From assembly GCF_009833125.1 (NCBI RefSeq), contig NZ_QRCC01000004.1, forward strand, positions 62,001-126,000: a DNA stretch of 64,000 nt. The letters run 5' to 3'. The position numbers and the translations under genes are program-made. This stretch comes from Nitrosomonas sp. HPC101 (lineage in GTDB: Bacteria > Pseudomonadota > Gammaproteobacteria > Burkholderiales > Nitrosomonadaceae). This document shows positions 19,160 through 27,746 of this stretch, in pieces (within the stretch, counting starts at the first letter, position 1; each line of letters opens with the position of its first letter). The notes beneath the pieces are model-generated. The model ran no database searches and was not told the DNA's origin. It saw only the letters and a list, made by a program, of their open reading frames with translations.

Positions 19160-19186
19160 AGAATCCTGCGTTGTAGTACGAAGATT

Positions 19187-20095
19187 TCAGCTGCTGTGAG
19201 CTGTGGTGCCGGCGGCAATATTTTCTCTGACCTGAGTACGCTTGCCCAGCGCGACGATCATCGCCACGAGGACTGCCACCAGCCAGGTCATGAAATCAGC
19301 ATGTTCTCCCAGTAACAATACCGATGCGATGATGGTGATAAATGGCTGCAGCAGCTGGGTCTGGCTGACTTTTGAGATTCCCCCCAAAGCGAGTCCGTGA
19401 TACCAGGGAAAGAAGCCGAGATACTGGCTGATGACCGTGAGGTAAATAAACCCGATCCAGGATTCTGCAGGCAGATTCAACGTGACAGGCGCATAAAGCA
19501 CGGTCGGAATGATCAGAACAGGAAAGGAAAAAACCAGCGCCCATGAAATGACCTGCGGACCGCCTAGCGATTTGGACAGCCTTGCCCCTTCCGCATAACT
19601 GACACTGGCGCAAATTACTGATCCGAACAACGCGAGATCGGCCAGATGGAGTGTTCCTCCTGCCTGATTCAGCGAATAGCCGACTACCACAGCCGCGCCC
19701 ATCAGTGCAAACAGCCAGAATTTGCCGGACGGGCGCTCACCGGAAAACAGGGCCGCTGCAACAGCAGTCGCTAGTGGAAAGATGCCGAGTACAACACCGC
19801 CATGTGATGCATCAACATAACAGATTGCCCAGGCAGCCAGCAGCGGGAAACCAATCACAGCTCCGATAGCAACAATGACCAGACCTTTTGCCTCTTCCCG
19901 GGTCGGCAGGCGTTGGCGGGTGATCCATAGAAAGGCAGCTGCCAGCAGGGCAGCGCCGGTTCCCCGGCCAAGCGCTACGAAAACCGGATCGAGTGCTGCT
20001 ACGGCAGCGCGCATGGCGGGCAGTGTGAGTGCAAAGAAAACGACAGCAATCAATCCGTAAAAATAGCCAAGATTCTCGTTGTGAGTGTGTGTCAT
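19187..20095 (-). CDS. EamA/DMT-family permease
   Basis: The protein is about 302 residues with ten predicted membrane helices in two five-helix repeats, the layout of drug/metabolite transporters of the EamA family. The start at 20095 (MTHTHNENLGYFYG) is preferred because the open frame upstream is hydrophilic and unlike the family. The substrate cannot be told from sequence; relatives export amino acids or other metabolites. The next gene upstream on this strand, dctM, ends 134 bases earlier, so the permease could have its own promoter. Confidence 0.85.
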   Translation of the reverse strand: MTHTHNENLGYFYGLIAVVFFALTLPAMRAAVAALDPVFVALGRGTGAALLAAAFLWITRQRLPTREEAKGLVIVAIGAVIGFPLLAAWAICYVDASHGGVVLGIFPLATAVAAALFSGERPSGKFWLFALMGAAVVVGYSLNQAGGTLHLADLALFGSVICASVSYAEGARLSKSLGGPQVISWALVFSFPVLIIPTVLYAPVTLNLPAESWIGFIYLTVISQYLGFFPWYHGLALGGISKVSQTQLLQPFITIIASVLLLGEHADFMTWLVAVLVAMIVALGKRTQVRENIAAGTTAHSS

Positions 20096-20229
20096 GCAGG
20101 TCTTCTGATCAGGATGGGAGGAAGTACCAGGAGGGTGGGTATCCATACCTTGGTACATGTGAGTTGAATTGAAGCAGCATCATGGAAAGTAGCGTTTCTG
20201 GTAAATCTTGTCTGATTTATTTAGAAAGA

Positions 20230-21516
20230 TCAGACCAGTTTGATTAATCCCGGGTAAGCTGCCACCAGTGCCAATGTCAATATCTGCAACAGGATGAACG
20301 GAATAACACCCCGGTAAATATCGAGGGTAGTAACGGATGGGGGCGCCACGCTCCGTAGGTAAAATAATGAGAATCCAACCGGCGGGGTGAGGAAAGAAGT
20401 CTGCAGATTGAGCGCGACCAGAATGCCAAACCACAGTGGGTCGATTTCCAGCTTGATCAGCAGAGGGGTGATCATAGGGATGAAAATATAGGCGATTTCA
20501 ACAAAATCGAGAAAAAACCCCAACAGAAAGATAGTGAGCATCATCAGTAGGATGAATCCCCATTTTCCACCCGGAAGATGCTGTAGCAGCAGTTCGGCTG
20601 CTTCATCACCACCGGTGTAGGTGAACACCATCGAAAAGAATGTGGCACCTGCCAGAATGGTAAATACCATGGTCGTGATTTTAGTCGTTTCCATGGCGAC
20701 CTGGTGCAACATACTGATTTTGAACTTTCCGTTCAGTATCGCAAGAATAATTGCGCCAACCGAGCCCATTGCGGCGGATTCAGTCGGTGTTGCGATGCCG
20801 ATGATGACGGTTCCCAACACAATCATAACCAGGGACAGGGCCGGAATAATTGTTTTGAAGGCATGCCAGTATTGCCGGATGAGGGAAGCCCCTCCTTTAT
20901 TGGGTACGGAAGGAGCAACTTCCTTTCTGAACCAGGCCAGTATCAGGCAGTAGATAATATAAACGACTACTAACAGCAGGCCGGGTACCAGTGCGGCGCG
21001 GAAAAAGTTGCCGACGGGTTGTTGCAGTACGTCACCCATGATAATCAGTACGATCGAAGGAGGAATGATTTGCCCCAGTGTGCCCGATGCACAAATGACC
21101 CCAGTGGCCAGCCGTTTGTCGTAGCCGTATTTCAACATGATGGGCAGCGCGATCAGACCCATGGTAATGACCGAAGCACCTACCACGCCAGTTGCTGCCG
21201 CCAGCAACATGCCTACGACGATAGTCGATACTGCCAGACCACCCCGGATGCGACCGAACAGGGAGCCCATCGATTCCAGCATGCTTTCTGCAATCCCAGA
21301 TTTTTCCAGGATCATGCCCATGAAAATAAACAGAGGTACTGCCATCAGGGTGACGCTGGTCATGATGGAATGCATGCGTTCGGCAACCATCAGAAACAGA
21401 TCCAATCCTTCGAAATACAGGCCATAAAACAGTGCTACACCACCAAAAGTAAATGCCACCGGAAAACCGAATGCCAGCATGATCAGGCAGACCAGGAACA
21501 TGGATAGCGCAATCAT
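20230..21516 (-). CDS. dctM: TRAP transporter large permease DctM
   Basis: DctM is the 12-helix channel subunit of sodium-driven TRAP carboxylate importers. The 428-residue protein has FGFPVAFTFGG near the start, PLFIFMGMILEKSGIAE, the highly conserved ATGVVGASVITMGLIALP and GTLGQIIPPSIVLIIMG, and LQTSFLTPPVGFSLFYL. AGGAG lies 8 bases before its ATG. The start overlaps the stop of the 29-codon ORF as ATGA. The periplasmic partner dctP is not adjacent but lies at 27747-28808. Confidence 0.95.
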   Translation of the reverse strand: MIALSMFLVCLIMLAFGFPVAFTFGGVALFYGLYFEGLDLFLMVAERMHSIMTSVTLMAVPLFIFMGMILEKSGIAESMLESMGSLFGRIRGGLAVSTIVVGMLLAAATGVVGASVITMGLIALPIMLKYGYDKRLATGVICASGTLGQIIPPSIVLIIMGDVLQQPVGNFFRAALVPGLLLVVVYIIYCLILAWFRKEVAPSVPNKGGASLIRQYWHAFKTIIPALSLVMIVLGTVIIGIATPTESAAMGSVGAIILAILNGKFKISMLHQVAMETTKITTMVFTILAGATFFSMVFTYTGGDEAAELLLQHLPGGKWGFILLMMLTIFLLGFFLDFVEIAYIFIPMITPLLIKLEIDPLWFGILVALNLQTSFLTPPVGFSLFYLRSVAPPSVTTLDIYRGVIPFILLQILTLALVAAYPGLIKLV

Positions 21517-21602
21517 TTGGCAATCTCCTGGAAAAATAGCCTGTCCGAAGGTGGCAGGATGGCAGTCAGGAAAACCGCTGATACAAGGGTTAATAGGATC
21601 AT
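21513..21602 (-). CDS. Possible 29-residue membrane peptide between dctQ and dctM
   Basis: This short ORF reads MILLTLVSAVFLTAIL followed by PPSDRLFFQEIAK. Its ATG overlaps the dctQ stop (ATGA, 21599-21602) and its stop overlaps the dctM start (ATGA, 21513-21516), so it fills the gap exactly and would be coupled on both sides. The first 16 residues are hydrophobic enough for one membrane helix. There is no strong ribosome site of its own, and the AGGAG inside its 3' end serves dctM. It could be a chance open frame or a remnant. No known family was recognised. Confidence 0.4.
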   Translation of the reverse strand: MILLTLVSAVFLTAILPPSDRLFFQEIAK

Positions 21603-22168
21603 TGTTCTTTTTGGCGTGGCGCGGCGTAATCAGTCAGGGGTGGATTGTGTTTTTCCATCAATAGTCGCAGGTTGCGCAAGATTTCCGCCAGTGACTGAAG
21701 CAATACCAGGCCATAGCCGATGGGTAACAGCGCCTTGAATGCAAAGCGGTAGGGCAGTCCGCCTGGATCGCTGGATGTCTCTTGCAGCTGGTAGGAATAA
21801 CTGACGAAATCCCAGGAGCTGTAGAGAATCAGTGTACACATGGGAATGACGAAAACGAGGTAACCGCAGATGTTGATGATTGCCTGGCGACGCGGTTGCA
21901 GGCGAGCATAAATAATGTCCACCCGTACATTGGCATCTTCACGCACGACGTAAGCGGCTCCCAACAGAAAGATGGCTGCGAACAGGTGCCATTCCAGTTC
22001 CTGCATGGCGATTGAGCCACCGTGAAAAAAGTAACGCGCGATGACATCGGTGAATACCACGCCGATCATCAATACACACAGCCAGCCCGCCAGCCAGCCT
22101 GCTGCCCCGGAGATTCTGTCGATCAGGTGTTCCAGTTTATGTAAGTTTCCCATTTTGTATGCTTTCAT
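21599..22168 (-). CDS. dctQ: TRAP transporter small permease DctQ
   Basis: DctQ is the four-helix small membrane subunit of TRAP transporters. The 189-residue protein has the family pattern VLMIGVVFTDVIARYFF near residue 40, QELEWHLFAAIFLLGAAYVVREDANVRVDI, and a last helix ending ahead of LAEILRNLRLL. Met6 (22153) is an alternative start. It follows pmbA by 23 bases and is coupled to the 29-codon ORF and then dctM. Confidence 0.93.
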   Translation of the reverse strand: MKAYKMGNLHKLEHLIDRISGAAGWLAGWLCVLMIGVVFTDVIARYFFHGGSIAMQELEWHLFAAIFLLGAAYVVREDANVRVDIIYARLQPRRQAIINICGYLVFVIPMCTLILYSSWDFVSYSYQLQETSSDPGGLPYRFAFKALLPIGYGLVLLQSLAEILRNLRLLMEKHNPPLTDYAAPRQKEQ

Positions 22169-22191
22169 TCAGTCGGCATGTCATGGAGGAT

Positions 22192-23559
22192 TTAATGTCC
22201 GGCGATGGTCATGTGTTCAATCAGCAACGAACCACACTGGCGTGAACCACGTACGATGACATCATTGCCGACGGCGGCAATACCTCTTAGCATTTCCTTC
22301 AGATTGCCGGCAATGGTGATTTCTTCTACGGGATGGCTGATTTCACCATTTTCCACCCAAAATCCGGCAGCGCCTTGGGAGTAATCTCCCGTGACGAGAT
22401 TAACGCCATGGCCCAGCAGTTCAGTGACCAGCAATCCATTGTTCATTTTTTTCAATAAAGCATCAAAAGGTAGCGATACATTGTTTTCCAGGATCAGGTT
22501 ATGGTTGCCGCCAGCGTTGCCGGTGGAGCGCATGCCAAGTTTACGTGCGGTATAGCTGCCCAGAAAATAGCCTTGCACGATACCGTTTTCCACTACTTTG
22601 CGCGGATGAGTAGCGACACCTTCATCATCAAACGTGCAACTTGCCAGGCCTTTTGGCAGATGTGGCAATTCTCTGATCTGAATCGTTGCAGGAAATACCT
22701 GTTGGCCGATGCTGTCTAGCAGGAAGGAGGATTTGCGGTAAAGGCTGCTGCCACTGATTGCCTTGGCAAAATACCCCAACAAGCTGGAAGAGAGGGTTGA
22801 TTCAAATAGTACCGGCACCTCGCAGGTTGCAATTTTTCTGGCACCGAGGCGCGCCAGGGTGCGCATACCGGCTTTTCGGCCGACTGCCTCAATAGCTTCG
22901 AGGTCACGGGCCGCACGCGCAACGCTGTACCAGTAATCACGTTGCATGTTGTCTTGCTTCCCGGCAATGACAGCACAGCTGATGCTGTGGCGAGATAACG
23001 GATAGCCCGTATTGAAGCCGTGGCTGTTGGCATACACAAACCGGGAAGCACTGGCAGATATGCTGGCACCTTCCGAATTGGTGATGCGTTTGTCTGTTGC
23101 CAGTGCTGCAGCTTCACACTGACGTGCCAGTTCGATAGCTTCTTCAACGGGCAGTGGCCACGGGTGATAGAGGTCAAGGTCCGGAAAAGCGGTTGCCAGT
23201 AGATCCTGATCGGCAAGTCCGGCGTAAATATCGTCAGCTGTATACCGGGCAATCGACAGGGCAGCAGAGACAGTTTCTTGAATAGCCTGTGGAGAAAAAT
23301 CGGAACTGCTGGCATTGCCACGTTTGTATCCGATATAAACGGTGACGGATAAACCTTTGTCACGTGTATATTCGATAGTCTCCACCTCTCCCTGACGTAC
23401 GGTGACATTTTGGCCGGAACCGTCAGAAATATGCATCTCGCATGCATCTGCGCCGCTCTTTTTAGCAAATGTCAATACATCGTTTGCAATTTGACGCAGA
23501 GTCTCGTAAGGGTAGGTGAACGGCTGTAGCAGTTCCGGATGATGATTAGAATTATTCAT
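22192..23559 (-). CDS. pmbA: Metalloprotease PmbA/TldE
   Basis: PmbA (TldE) partners with TldD to form a cytoplasmic zinc protease that degrades unfolded or small modified peptides. The 455-residue protein has GQNVTVRQGEVETIEYTRDKGLSVTVYIG at residues 50-78. The C-terminal region ASCTFDDEGVATHPRKVVENG, GMRSTGNAGGNHNLILEN and GVNLVTGDYSQGAAGFWVENGE is highly conserved. As usual for TldE it lacks the HExxH of TldD. It is divergent from darP, the classic neighbour, and is first in an apparent run with the TRAP permease genes. Confidence 0.95.
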   Translation of the reverse strand: MNNSNHHPELLQPFTYPYETLRQIANDVLTFAKKSGADACEMHISDGSGQNVTVRQGEVETIEYTRDKGLSVTVYIGYKRGNASSSDFSPQAIQETVSAALSIARYTADDIYAGLADQDLLATAFPDLDLYHPWPLPVEEAIELARQCEAAALATDKRITNSEGASISASASRFVYANSHGFNTGYPLSRHSISCAVIAGKQDNMQRDYWYSVARAARDLEAIEAVGRKAGMRTLARLGARKIATCEVPVLFESTLSSSLLGYFAKAISGSSLYRKSSFLLDSIGQQVFPATIQIRELPHLPKGLASCTFDDEGVATHPRKVVENGIVQGYFLGSYTARKLGMRSTGNAGGNHNLILENNVSLPFDALLKKMNNGLLVTELLGHGVNLVTGDYSQGAAGFWVENGEISHPVEEITIAGNLKEMLRGIAAVGNDVIVRGSRQCGSLLIEHMTIAGH

Positions 23560-23799
23560 GTGAATTGGACTGGGGGCGATTTGTCAGAATGTTGGAAACA
23601 GATCCGCTTTCAGATCAGGGTTGATCCGGCCGAAAACGGGCAAAAGAAGAATGATCGTTACAGCTATGGACAAGTTGGGTGACCGAAGGTGGTTTTGAAT
23701 CCATCCATGTGGCACAAGCACATTTTTCAGTGTGTCCAGTTTAACCAGGGTTCCTTAAAGCGGGTTATGATAACAGTTTCCTGACTATTCCCGATACGT

Positions 23800-24315
23800 G
23801 TGACTGTGTCCAATCATCTGCCGGATATTTCCGAATCCGAATCTCAGCCGAGCAAGACCCGCCTTAAACAGGAAATGCATGCCTTGCAGGCACTGGGTGA
23901 ACGGCTGGTTGAGCTTGAGCCGGCCAGAATAGCCGAACTGGATCTACCGGAAAAGCTGATCGATGCGCTGCAGGAAGCTCGCAAAATAACCAGCCATGGC
24001 GCACGTCGTCGTCAGATGCAATTCATTGGCAAGCTGATGCGTACAGTTGATCCGCTGCCTGTTCAGGAAAAACTGGATGCCTGGCAGCATTCCAGTCTGA
24101 AGCATACCGCGTGGCTGCATCAGCTGGAGCGATGGCGTGATCGCATGATCAGTGATGAGTCAGCTGTAACGGAATTCGTGCAAAGTTACCCACAAATCGA
24201 TGTCCGGCAGTTGCGTACCTTGTTGCGTAACATTGAAAGGGAAAGGCAGGCCGATAAACCTCCCAAGAGTTTTCGCGCCTTGTTTCAGCTGTTACGGCAG
24301 ATTATTCCGGAATAA
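23800..24315 (+). CDS. darP: Ribosome maturation protein DarP (YjgA, DUF615)
   Basis: DarP binds late 50S precursors and helps peptidyl-transferase centre maturation. The 171-residue protein has the family signatures PSKTRLKQEMHALQALGE, ALQEARKITSHGARRRQMQFIGKLMR near residue 60, and WRDRMISDE. The GTG at 23800 or the GTG two codons on could start translation. It is divergent from pmbA, an arrangement shared by many proteobacteria. The 240-base gap between them contains no gene. Confidence 0.92.
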   Translation: MTVSNHLPDISESESQPSKTRLKQEMHALQALGERLVELEPARIAELDLPEKLIDALQEARKITSHGARRRQMQFIGKLMRTVDPLPVQEKLDAWQHSSLKHTAWLHQLERWRDRMISDESAVTEFVQSYPQIDVRQLRTLLRNIERERQADKPPKSFRALFQLLRQIIPE

Positions 24316-24429
24316 GCTGATAGTGCTGTTCCTCAGTCATCGTGGCTGATATTGAAAGATTGTTGGATTGCGCTGCCTGGTTTTTTGGAAGATTTGGATT
24401 GATGTAATTGATTTGAAGGAGATTGGCAG

Positions 24430-24816
24430 ATGTGGTTGAGATGGATGATATGTTCAATATTTTCGATGTTGATGGTTTTGCCCGTAACAGCGTCAGCTGC
24501 CCAGACAGCTGGTGCGAGTAACGCTGTCAGCGCAAAGTGCAACGGGTGCCTGTGTCCAGGAAACCCCTGCCAGCTTTGTCCGTTGCCGCCGCATACGGAT
24601 AATCCGGTGCCTGAAAATGAGCCCGAAACCTGTCGTGCTATCCGTGAAGCTGTTCCGCCGGCTCCGTTTCAGCCAGGAGAAAACGAGTATTTTGACAATC
24701 TGGATAAATCGACCATGGTGTGTATCCGTAGTGGCGGGGATGTCATTCCGAACACGCGCCGTGTGACAGGGTATCCGGCACGAGTTTACTGCAAGCCGGA
24801 TCTTTCCCGCCGTTGA
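24430..24816 (+). CDS. Secreted cysteine-rich protein of unknown function
   Basis: I do not recognise a family. The 128-residue protein has a clear signal peptide (hydrophobic ICSIFSMLMVLPVTASA, cleavage near residue 24) and a GAAGGAG ribosome site, so it is a real gene. The mature part holds eight cysteines: a tight cluster at residues 37, 40, 42, 47 and 50 (C-x2-C-x-C-x4-C-x2-C), and singles at 68, 98 and 121. It is also rich in proline. The cysteines could form periplasmic disulfides or bind metal. It sits between darP and xth, 13 bases ahead of xth, and is likely co-transcribed with it. Confidence 0.7.
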   Translation: MWLRWMICSIFSMLMVLPVTASAAQTAGASNAVSAKCNGCLCPGNPCQLCPLPPHTDNPVPENEPETCRAIREAVPPAPFQPGENEYFDNLDKSTMVCIRSGGDVIPNTRRVTGYPARVYCKPDLSRR

Positions 24817-24829
24817 GGTCTGGTAAAAA

Positions 24830-25603
24830 ATGAAAATTATCACGCTGAATCTGAACGGTCTGCGTTCAGCGACCAGTAAGGGCGTCTTTGACTGGTTGGC
24901 ACAACAAGAGGCAGATGTGATTTGTGTGCAGGAATTAAAAGCACAGCAAAATGATATTAATGGTGTGATGCGTTCACCCAACGGCTATAGTGGTTATTTC
25001 CACTGCGCCGAGAAAAGGGGTTACAGCGGTGTTGGGATCTATACCCGTCACACGCCGGACCAGATTATCGAAGGAATTGGTATTCCGGAAATTGATGCAG
25101 AAGGGCGCTTCTTGAGAGCGGATTTTGGCAATCTGACTGTTATTTCAATTTATCTTCCTTCCGGCTCGAGCGGAGAACATCGCCAGGCTGCGAAATTTTT
25201 CTTCATGGCGCGTTTTTATCCGCTGCTGCAATCATTGGCGGAATGCGGTCGCGAGGTATTGCTGTGCGGAGACTGGAATATTGCGCACAAGGAAATCGAC
25301 CTCAAAAACTGGCGTTCCAACCAGAAAAATTCCGGATTTCTGCCGGAAGAACGCACCTGGCTGTCTACCGTATTCGATGAATTGAAGCTGGTGGATGTGT
25401 TCCGTAAGCTCAATCCAGAGCCGGATCACTACACCTGGTGGTCCAATCGGGGTCAGGCATGGGCTAAGAATGTTGGTTGGCGGATCGATTACCAGATCGC
25501 CACGCCGGATCTGGCCAGTTCTGCAGCCCGTACTTCGATTTATAAAGACGAACGTTTTTCCGATCACGCTCCGCTTATCGTCGATTACGACTTCAGCTTA
25601 TGA
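24830..25603 (+). CDS. xth: Exodeoxyribonuclease III / AP endonuclease
   Basis: This enzyme cuts DNA at abasic sites and trims 3' blocking groups in base-excision repair. The 257-residue protein carries the full exonuclease-endonuclease-phosphatase motif set: ITLNLNGLRSA, VICVQELKAQ with the metal-binding Glu, GYSGVGIYTR, CGDWNIAHKEIDLKNW, the tryptophan-rich YTWWSNRGQAWAKNVGWRIDYQI, and the terminal catalytic His in FSDHAPLIVDYDF. It overlaps ampG by 4 bases (ATGA). Confidence 0.96.
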   Translation: MKIITLNLNGLRSATSKGVFDWLAQQEADVICVQELKAQQNDINGVMRSPNGYSGYFHCAEKRGYSGVGIYTRHTPDQIIEGIGIPEIDAEGRFLRADFGNLTVISIYLPSGSSGEHRQAAKFFFMARFYPLLQSLAECGREVLLCGDWNIAHKEIDLKNWRSNQKNSGFLPEERTWLSTVFDELKLVDVFRKLNPEPDHYTWWSNRGQAWAKNVGWRIDYQIATPDLASSAARTSIYKDERFSDHAPLIVDYDFSL

Positions 25604-26955
25604 AACCAGATGCATGTGCCGGCTGGCTGCATGCGCTGCGTATCTATCTCCACCCGAGAGTGGCCGGGATGCTGCTGCTGGGGTTCTCAGCGGGCCTGCC
25701 GATGTTGCTGGTACTGGGTACGTTATCTTTCTGGCTGCGCGAAGCGGGAATTGACCGTGCCACTATTGGTCATTTGAGCTGGGTGGGACTGGCCTATGGC
25801 TTCAAATGGGTGTGGGCGCCACTGGTAGACCGGATGCCGTTGCCACTGTTGACTTGCTGGCTGGGCCGCCGCCGCGCCTGGTTGTTGTTATCACAGATGC
25901 TGATTGGAGGAGCATTGATCGGCATGGCCAGTACCGATCCAGCCGAAAACTTATCAAATATGGTGATTTTTGCGCTGATCGTGGCGTTTGCTTCTGCTAC
26001 TCAGGATATTGCGCTGGATGCCTACCGGATCGAAGCAGTAGCGTTACGGTTGCAGGGCGCAATGGCCGCAACCTATCAGGCAGGTTACCGGCTGGCGATG
26101 ATTCTGGCCTCAGCCGGAGTTTTGTGGATTGCGGCTGCTCTGGATACTGTTCCTGGAGAATACAGCGCCTCATCTTGGCAGTGGGCGTATGGGTGCATGG
26201 CTGGCAGTATGTTGATCGGTATCATTACCACATTGGTGATCCGGGAACCGGAGGTGCCAGTTGATCCATTATTTTCTGAAGATCAGGATGGTTCGTCGCC
26301 CCGGTTGCTTGTTTGGCTGCAGGAGGCCGTGGTTGCTCCGTTTCGTGATTTTTTCGTGCGTTTTGGTTACCATGCGCTGCTGATTCTGGCGTTGATTGCG
26401 GTATATCGGATTTCGGACGTGGTCATGGGCATCATGAGCAATCCGTTTTACGTGGATATGGGCTATACCAAGGACGAAGTGGCGACGATCTCCAAGGTAT
26501 ATGGTGTGGTCATGACTATTCTGGGCGCGACCATCGGTGGGGTGCTGATTGCCCGGATTGGCGTGATACGTACGCTGTTTTTGGGAGCAGTATTGTCGGC
26601 AGCCACCAATCTTCTGTTCGTGTGGCTGGCAGGCAGAGGGCACGATGTGAGCGGGTTGATCTTTACCATTTCTGCCGACAACCTTTCGGCGGGGATCGCT
26701 TCCTCCGCTTTCGTTGCCTATCTTTCCGGGCTGACACATGCTGCCTATTCTGCCACCCAGTATGCGCTGTTCAGCTCGATTATGCTGTTGCTGCCCAAAT
26801 TTATCGCTGGTTTCAGTGGTGAATTCGTCGATGCCTATGGCTACGAACTGTTTTTTGCCGGCACAGCATTGCTGGGGGTGCCAGTGCTGATACTGGTATG
26901 GAAAGTGGGGCGAATCGATTTTGCAGGATTAGCACAAGGGTCTGGCAAAGCTTGA
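25600..26955 (+). CDS. ampG: Muropeptide permease AmpG
   Basis: AmpG imports anhydro-muropeptides released during wall turnover. The 451-residue protein is an MFS transporter with about 12-14 membrane helices. The AmpG-type N-terminus reads GMLLLGFSAGLPMLLVLGTLSFWLREAGIDRATIGHLSWVGL, with the family's characteristic KWVWAPLVDRMPLP and SATQDIALDAYRIEA next. The end of the protein is moderately hydrophilic. It is translationally coupled to xth. Together with mpl (4147-5517) it represents the peptidoglycan recycling pathway. Confidence 0.93.
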   Translation: MKPDACAGWLHALRIYLHPRVAGMLLLGFSAGLPMLLVLGTLSFWLREAGIDRATIGHLSWVGLAYGFKWVWAPLVDRMPLPLLTCWLGRRRAWLLLSQMLIGGALIGMASTDPAENLSNMVIFALIVAFASATQDIALDAYRIEAVALRLQGAMAATYQAGYRLAMILASAGVLWIAAALDTVPGEYSASSWQWAYGCMAGSMLIGIITTLVIREPEVPVDPLFSEDQDGSSPRLLVWLQEAVVAPFRDFFVRFGYHALLILALIAVYRISDVVMGIMSNPFYVDMGYTKDEVATISKVYGVVMTILGATIGGVLIARIGVIRTLFLGAVLSAATNLLFVWLAGRGHDVSGLIFTISADNLSAGIASSAFVAYLSGLTHAAYSATQYALFSSIMLLLPKFIAGFSGEFVDAYGYELFFAGTALLGVPVLILVWKVGRIDFAGLAQGSGKA

Positions 26956-26989
26956 TTCTGATTCGGATAACAGCAAGTCAGCGGGCTGG

Positions 26990-27652
26990 TTATCGATCGG
27001 GGGTGTCCGGCACTTTCGCGCCGTAGCGTGTGCGATAGATTTTTATTGCCGGGATATGGCAGGAAAGATCTTGTCGGGTATGTAAATAAGCGACGATATC
27101 GTCCAGCGTGATCAGGGACATGACCGGGATACCGTGCCTGTCCCTGACTTCCTGCAGAGTGGAACATTCACGCTCACCTTTTTCCATGCGATCCAGTGCA
27201 ACCATGATGCCGCACGGGGTGGCGCCGGCTGTGCGAATCAGGGTGACGGACTCTCCAACGGAAAGGCCGGCTGATATGACATCGTCAACGATCAGGATGT
27301 GTCCGGCCAGCGGCGCGCCCACGATATTACCGCCCTCACCGTGATCCTTGATTTCCTTGCGGTTGAAGCTGAAGGGATGGTTATGCCCGGCCTCGGCAAG
27401 CCCGATGGCGATGGTACTGACTAGCGGAATGCCTTTGTAGGCCGGGCCAAACAGGGCATCGAAACGGATGTCGGAATCAAGGATGGCCTGTGCGTAGAAC
27501 TGGCCGAGTTGTTTCAGTGCAAAGCCATCGTTGAACAGACCGGCATTGAAGAAATAGGGAGAAGGGCGGCCAGCCTTAGTTTTGAAATTACCAAAGCGCA
27601 AGACGTTGTACTGAAGAGCGAAATCAATGAATTTTTGCCGGAAATCTATCAT
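26990..27652 (-). CDS. pyrE: Orotate phosphoribosyltransferase
   Basis: PyrE joins orotate to PRPP to give OMP, the step after PyrD. The 220-residue protein begins DFRQKFIDFALQYNVLRFGNF and has the PRPP-binding loop ILIVDDVISAGLSVGES (about residue 125), with the flexible catalytic loop FSFNRKEIKDHGEGGNIVG just before it. It converges on ampG with a 34-base gap. A short inverted repeat GATAAC/GTTATC spans the junction but is too weak to call a terminator. Confidence 0.96.
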   Translation of the reverse strand: MIDFRQKFIDFALQYNVLRFGNFKTKAGRPSPYFFNAGLFNDGFALKQLGQFYAQAILDSDIRFDALFGPAYKGIPLVSTIAIGLAEAGHNHPFSFNRKEIKDHGEGGNIVGAPLAGHILIVDDVISAGLSVGESVTLIRTAGATPCGIMVALDRMEKGERECSTLQEVRDRHGIPVMSLITLDDIVAYLHTRQDLSCHIPAIKIYRTRYGAKVPDTPDR

Positions 27653-27746
27653 TCTGGGTTATGGGTATTAGAATCGGGTTGCTGGCTATATGTGATGGCA
27701 GGGCAACTTGTTTTGCATTCCGGCAAAGCGTTGTTCAGGCTGAAAA

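Noticed and set aside
21019-21507. 162-codon plus-strand frame opposite dctM
   Set aside because: It is antisense to dctM and rich in Gln, Arg, Asp and His, as expected from reversed membrane-protein codons.
22716-23468. 250-codon minus-strand frame inside pmbA
   Set aside because: It is an out-of-frame shadow of pmbA; the pmbA frame is conserved throughout.
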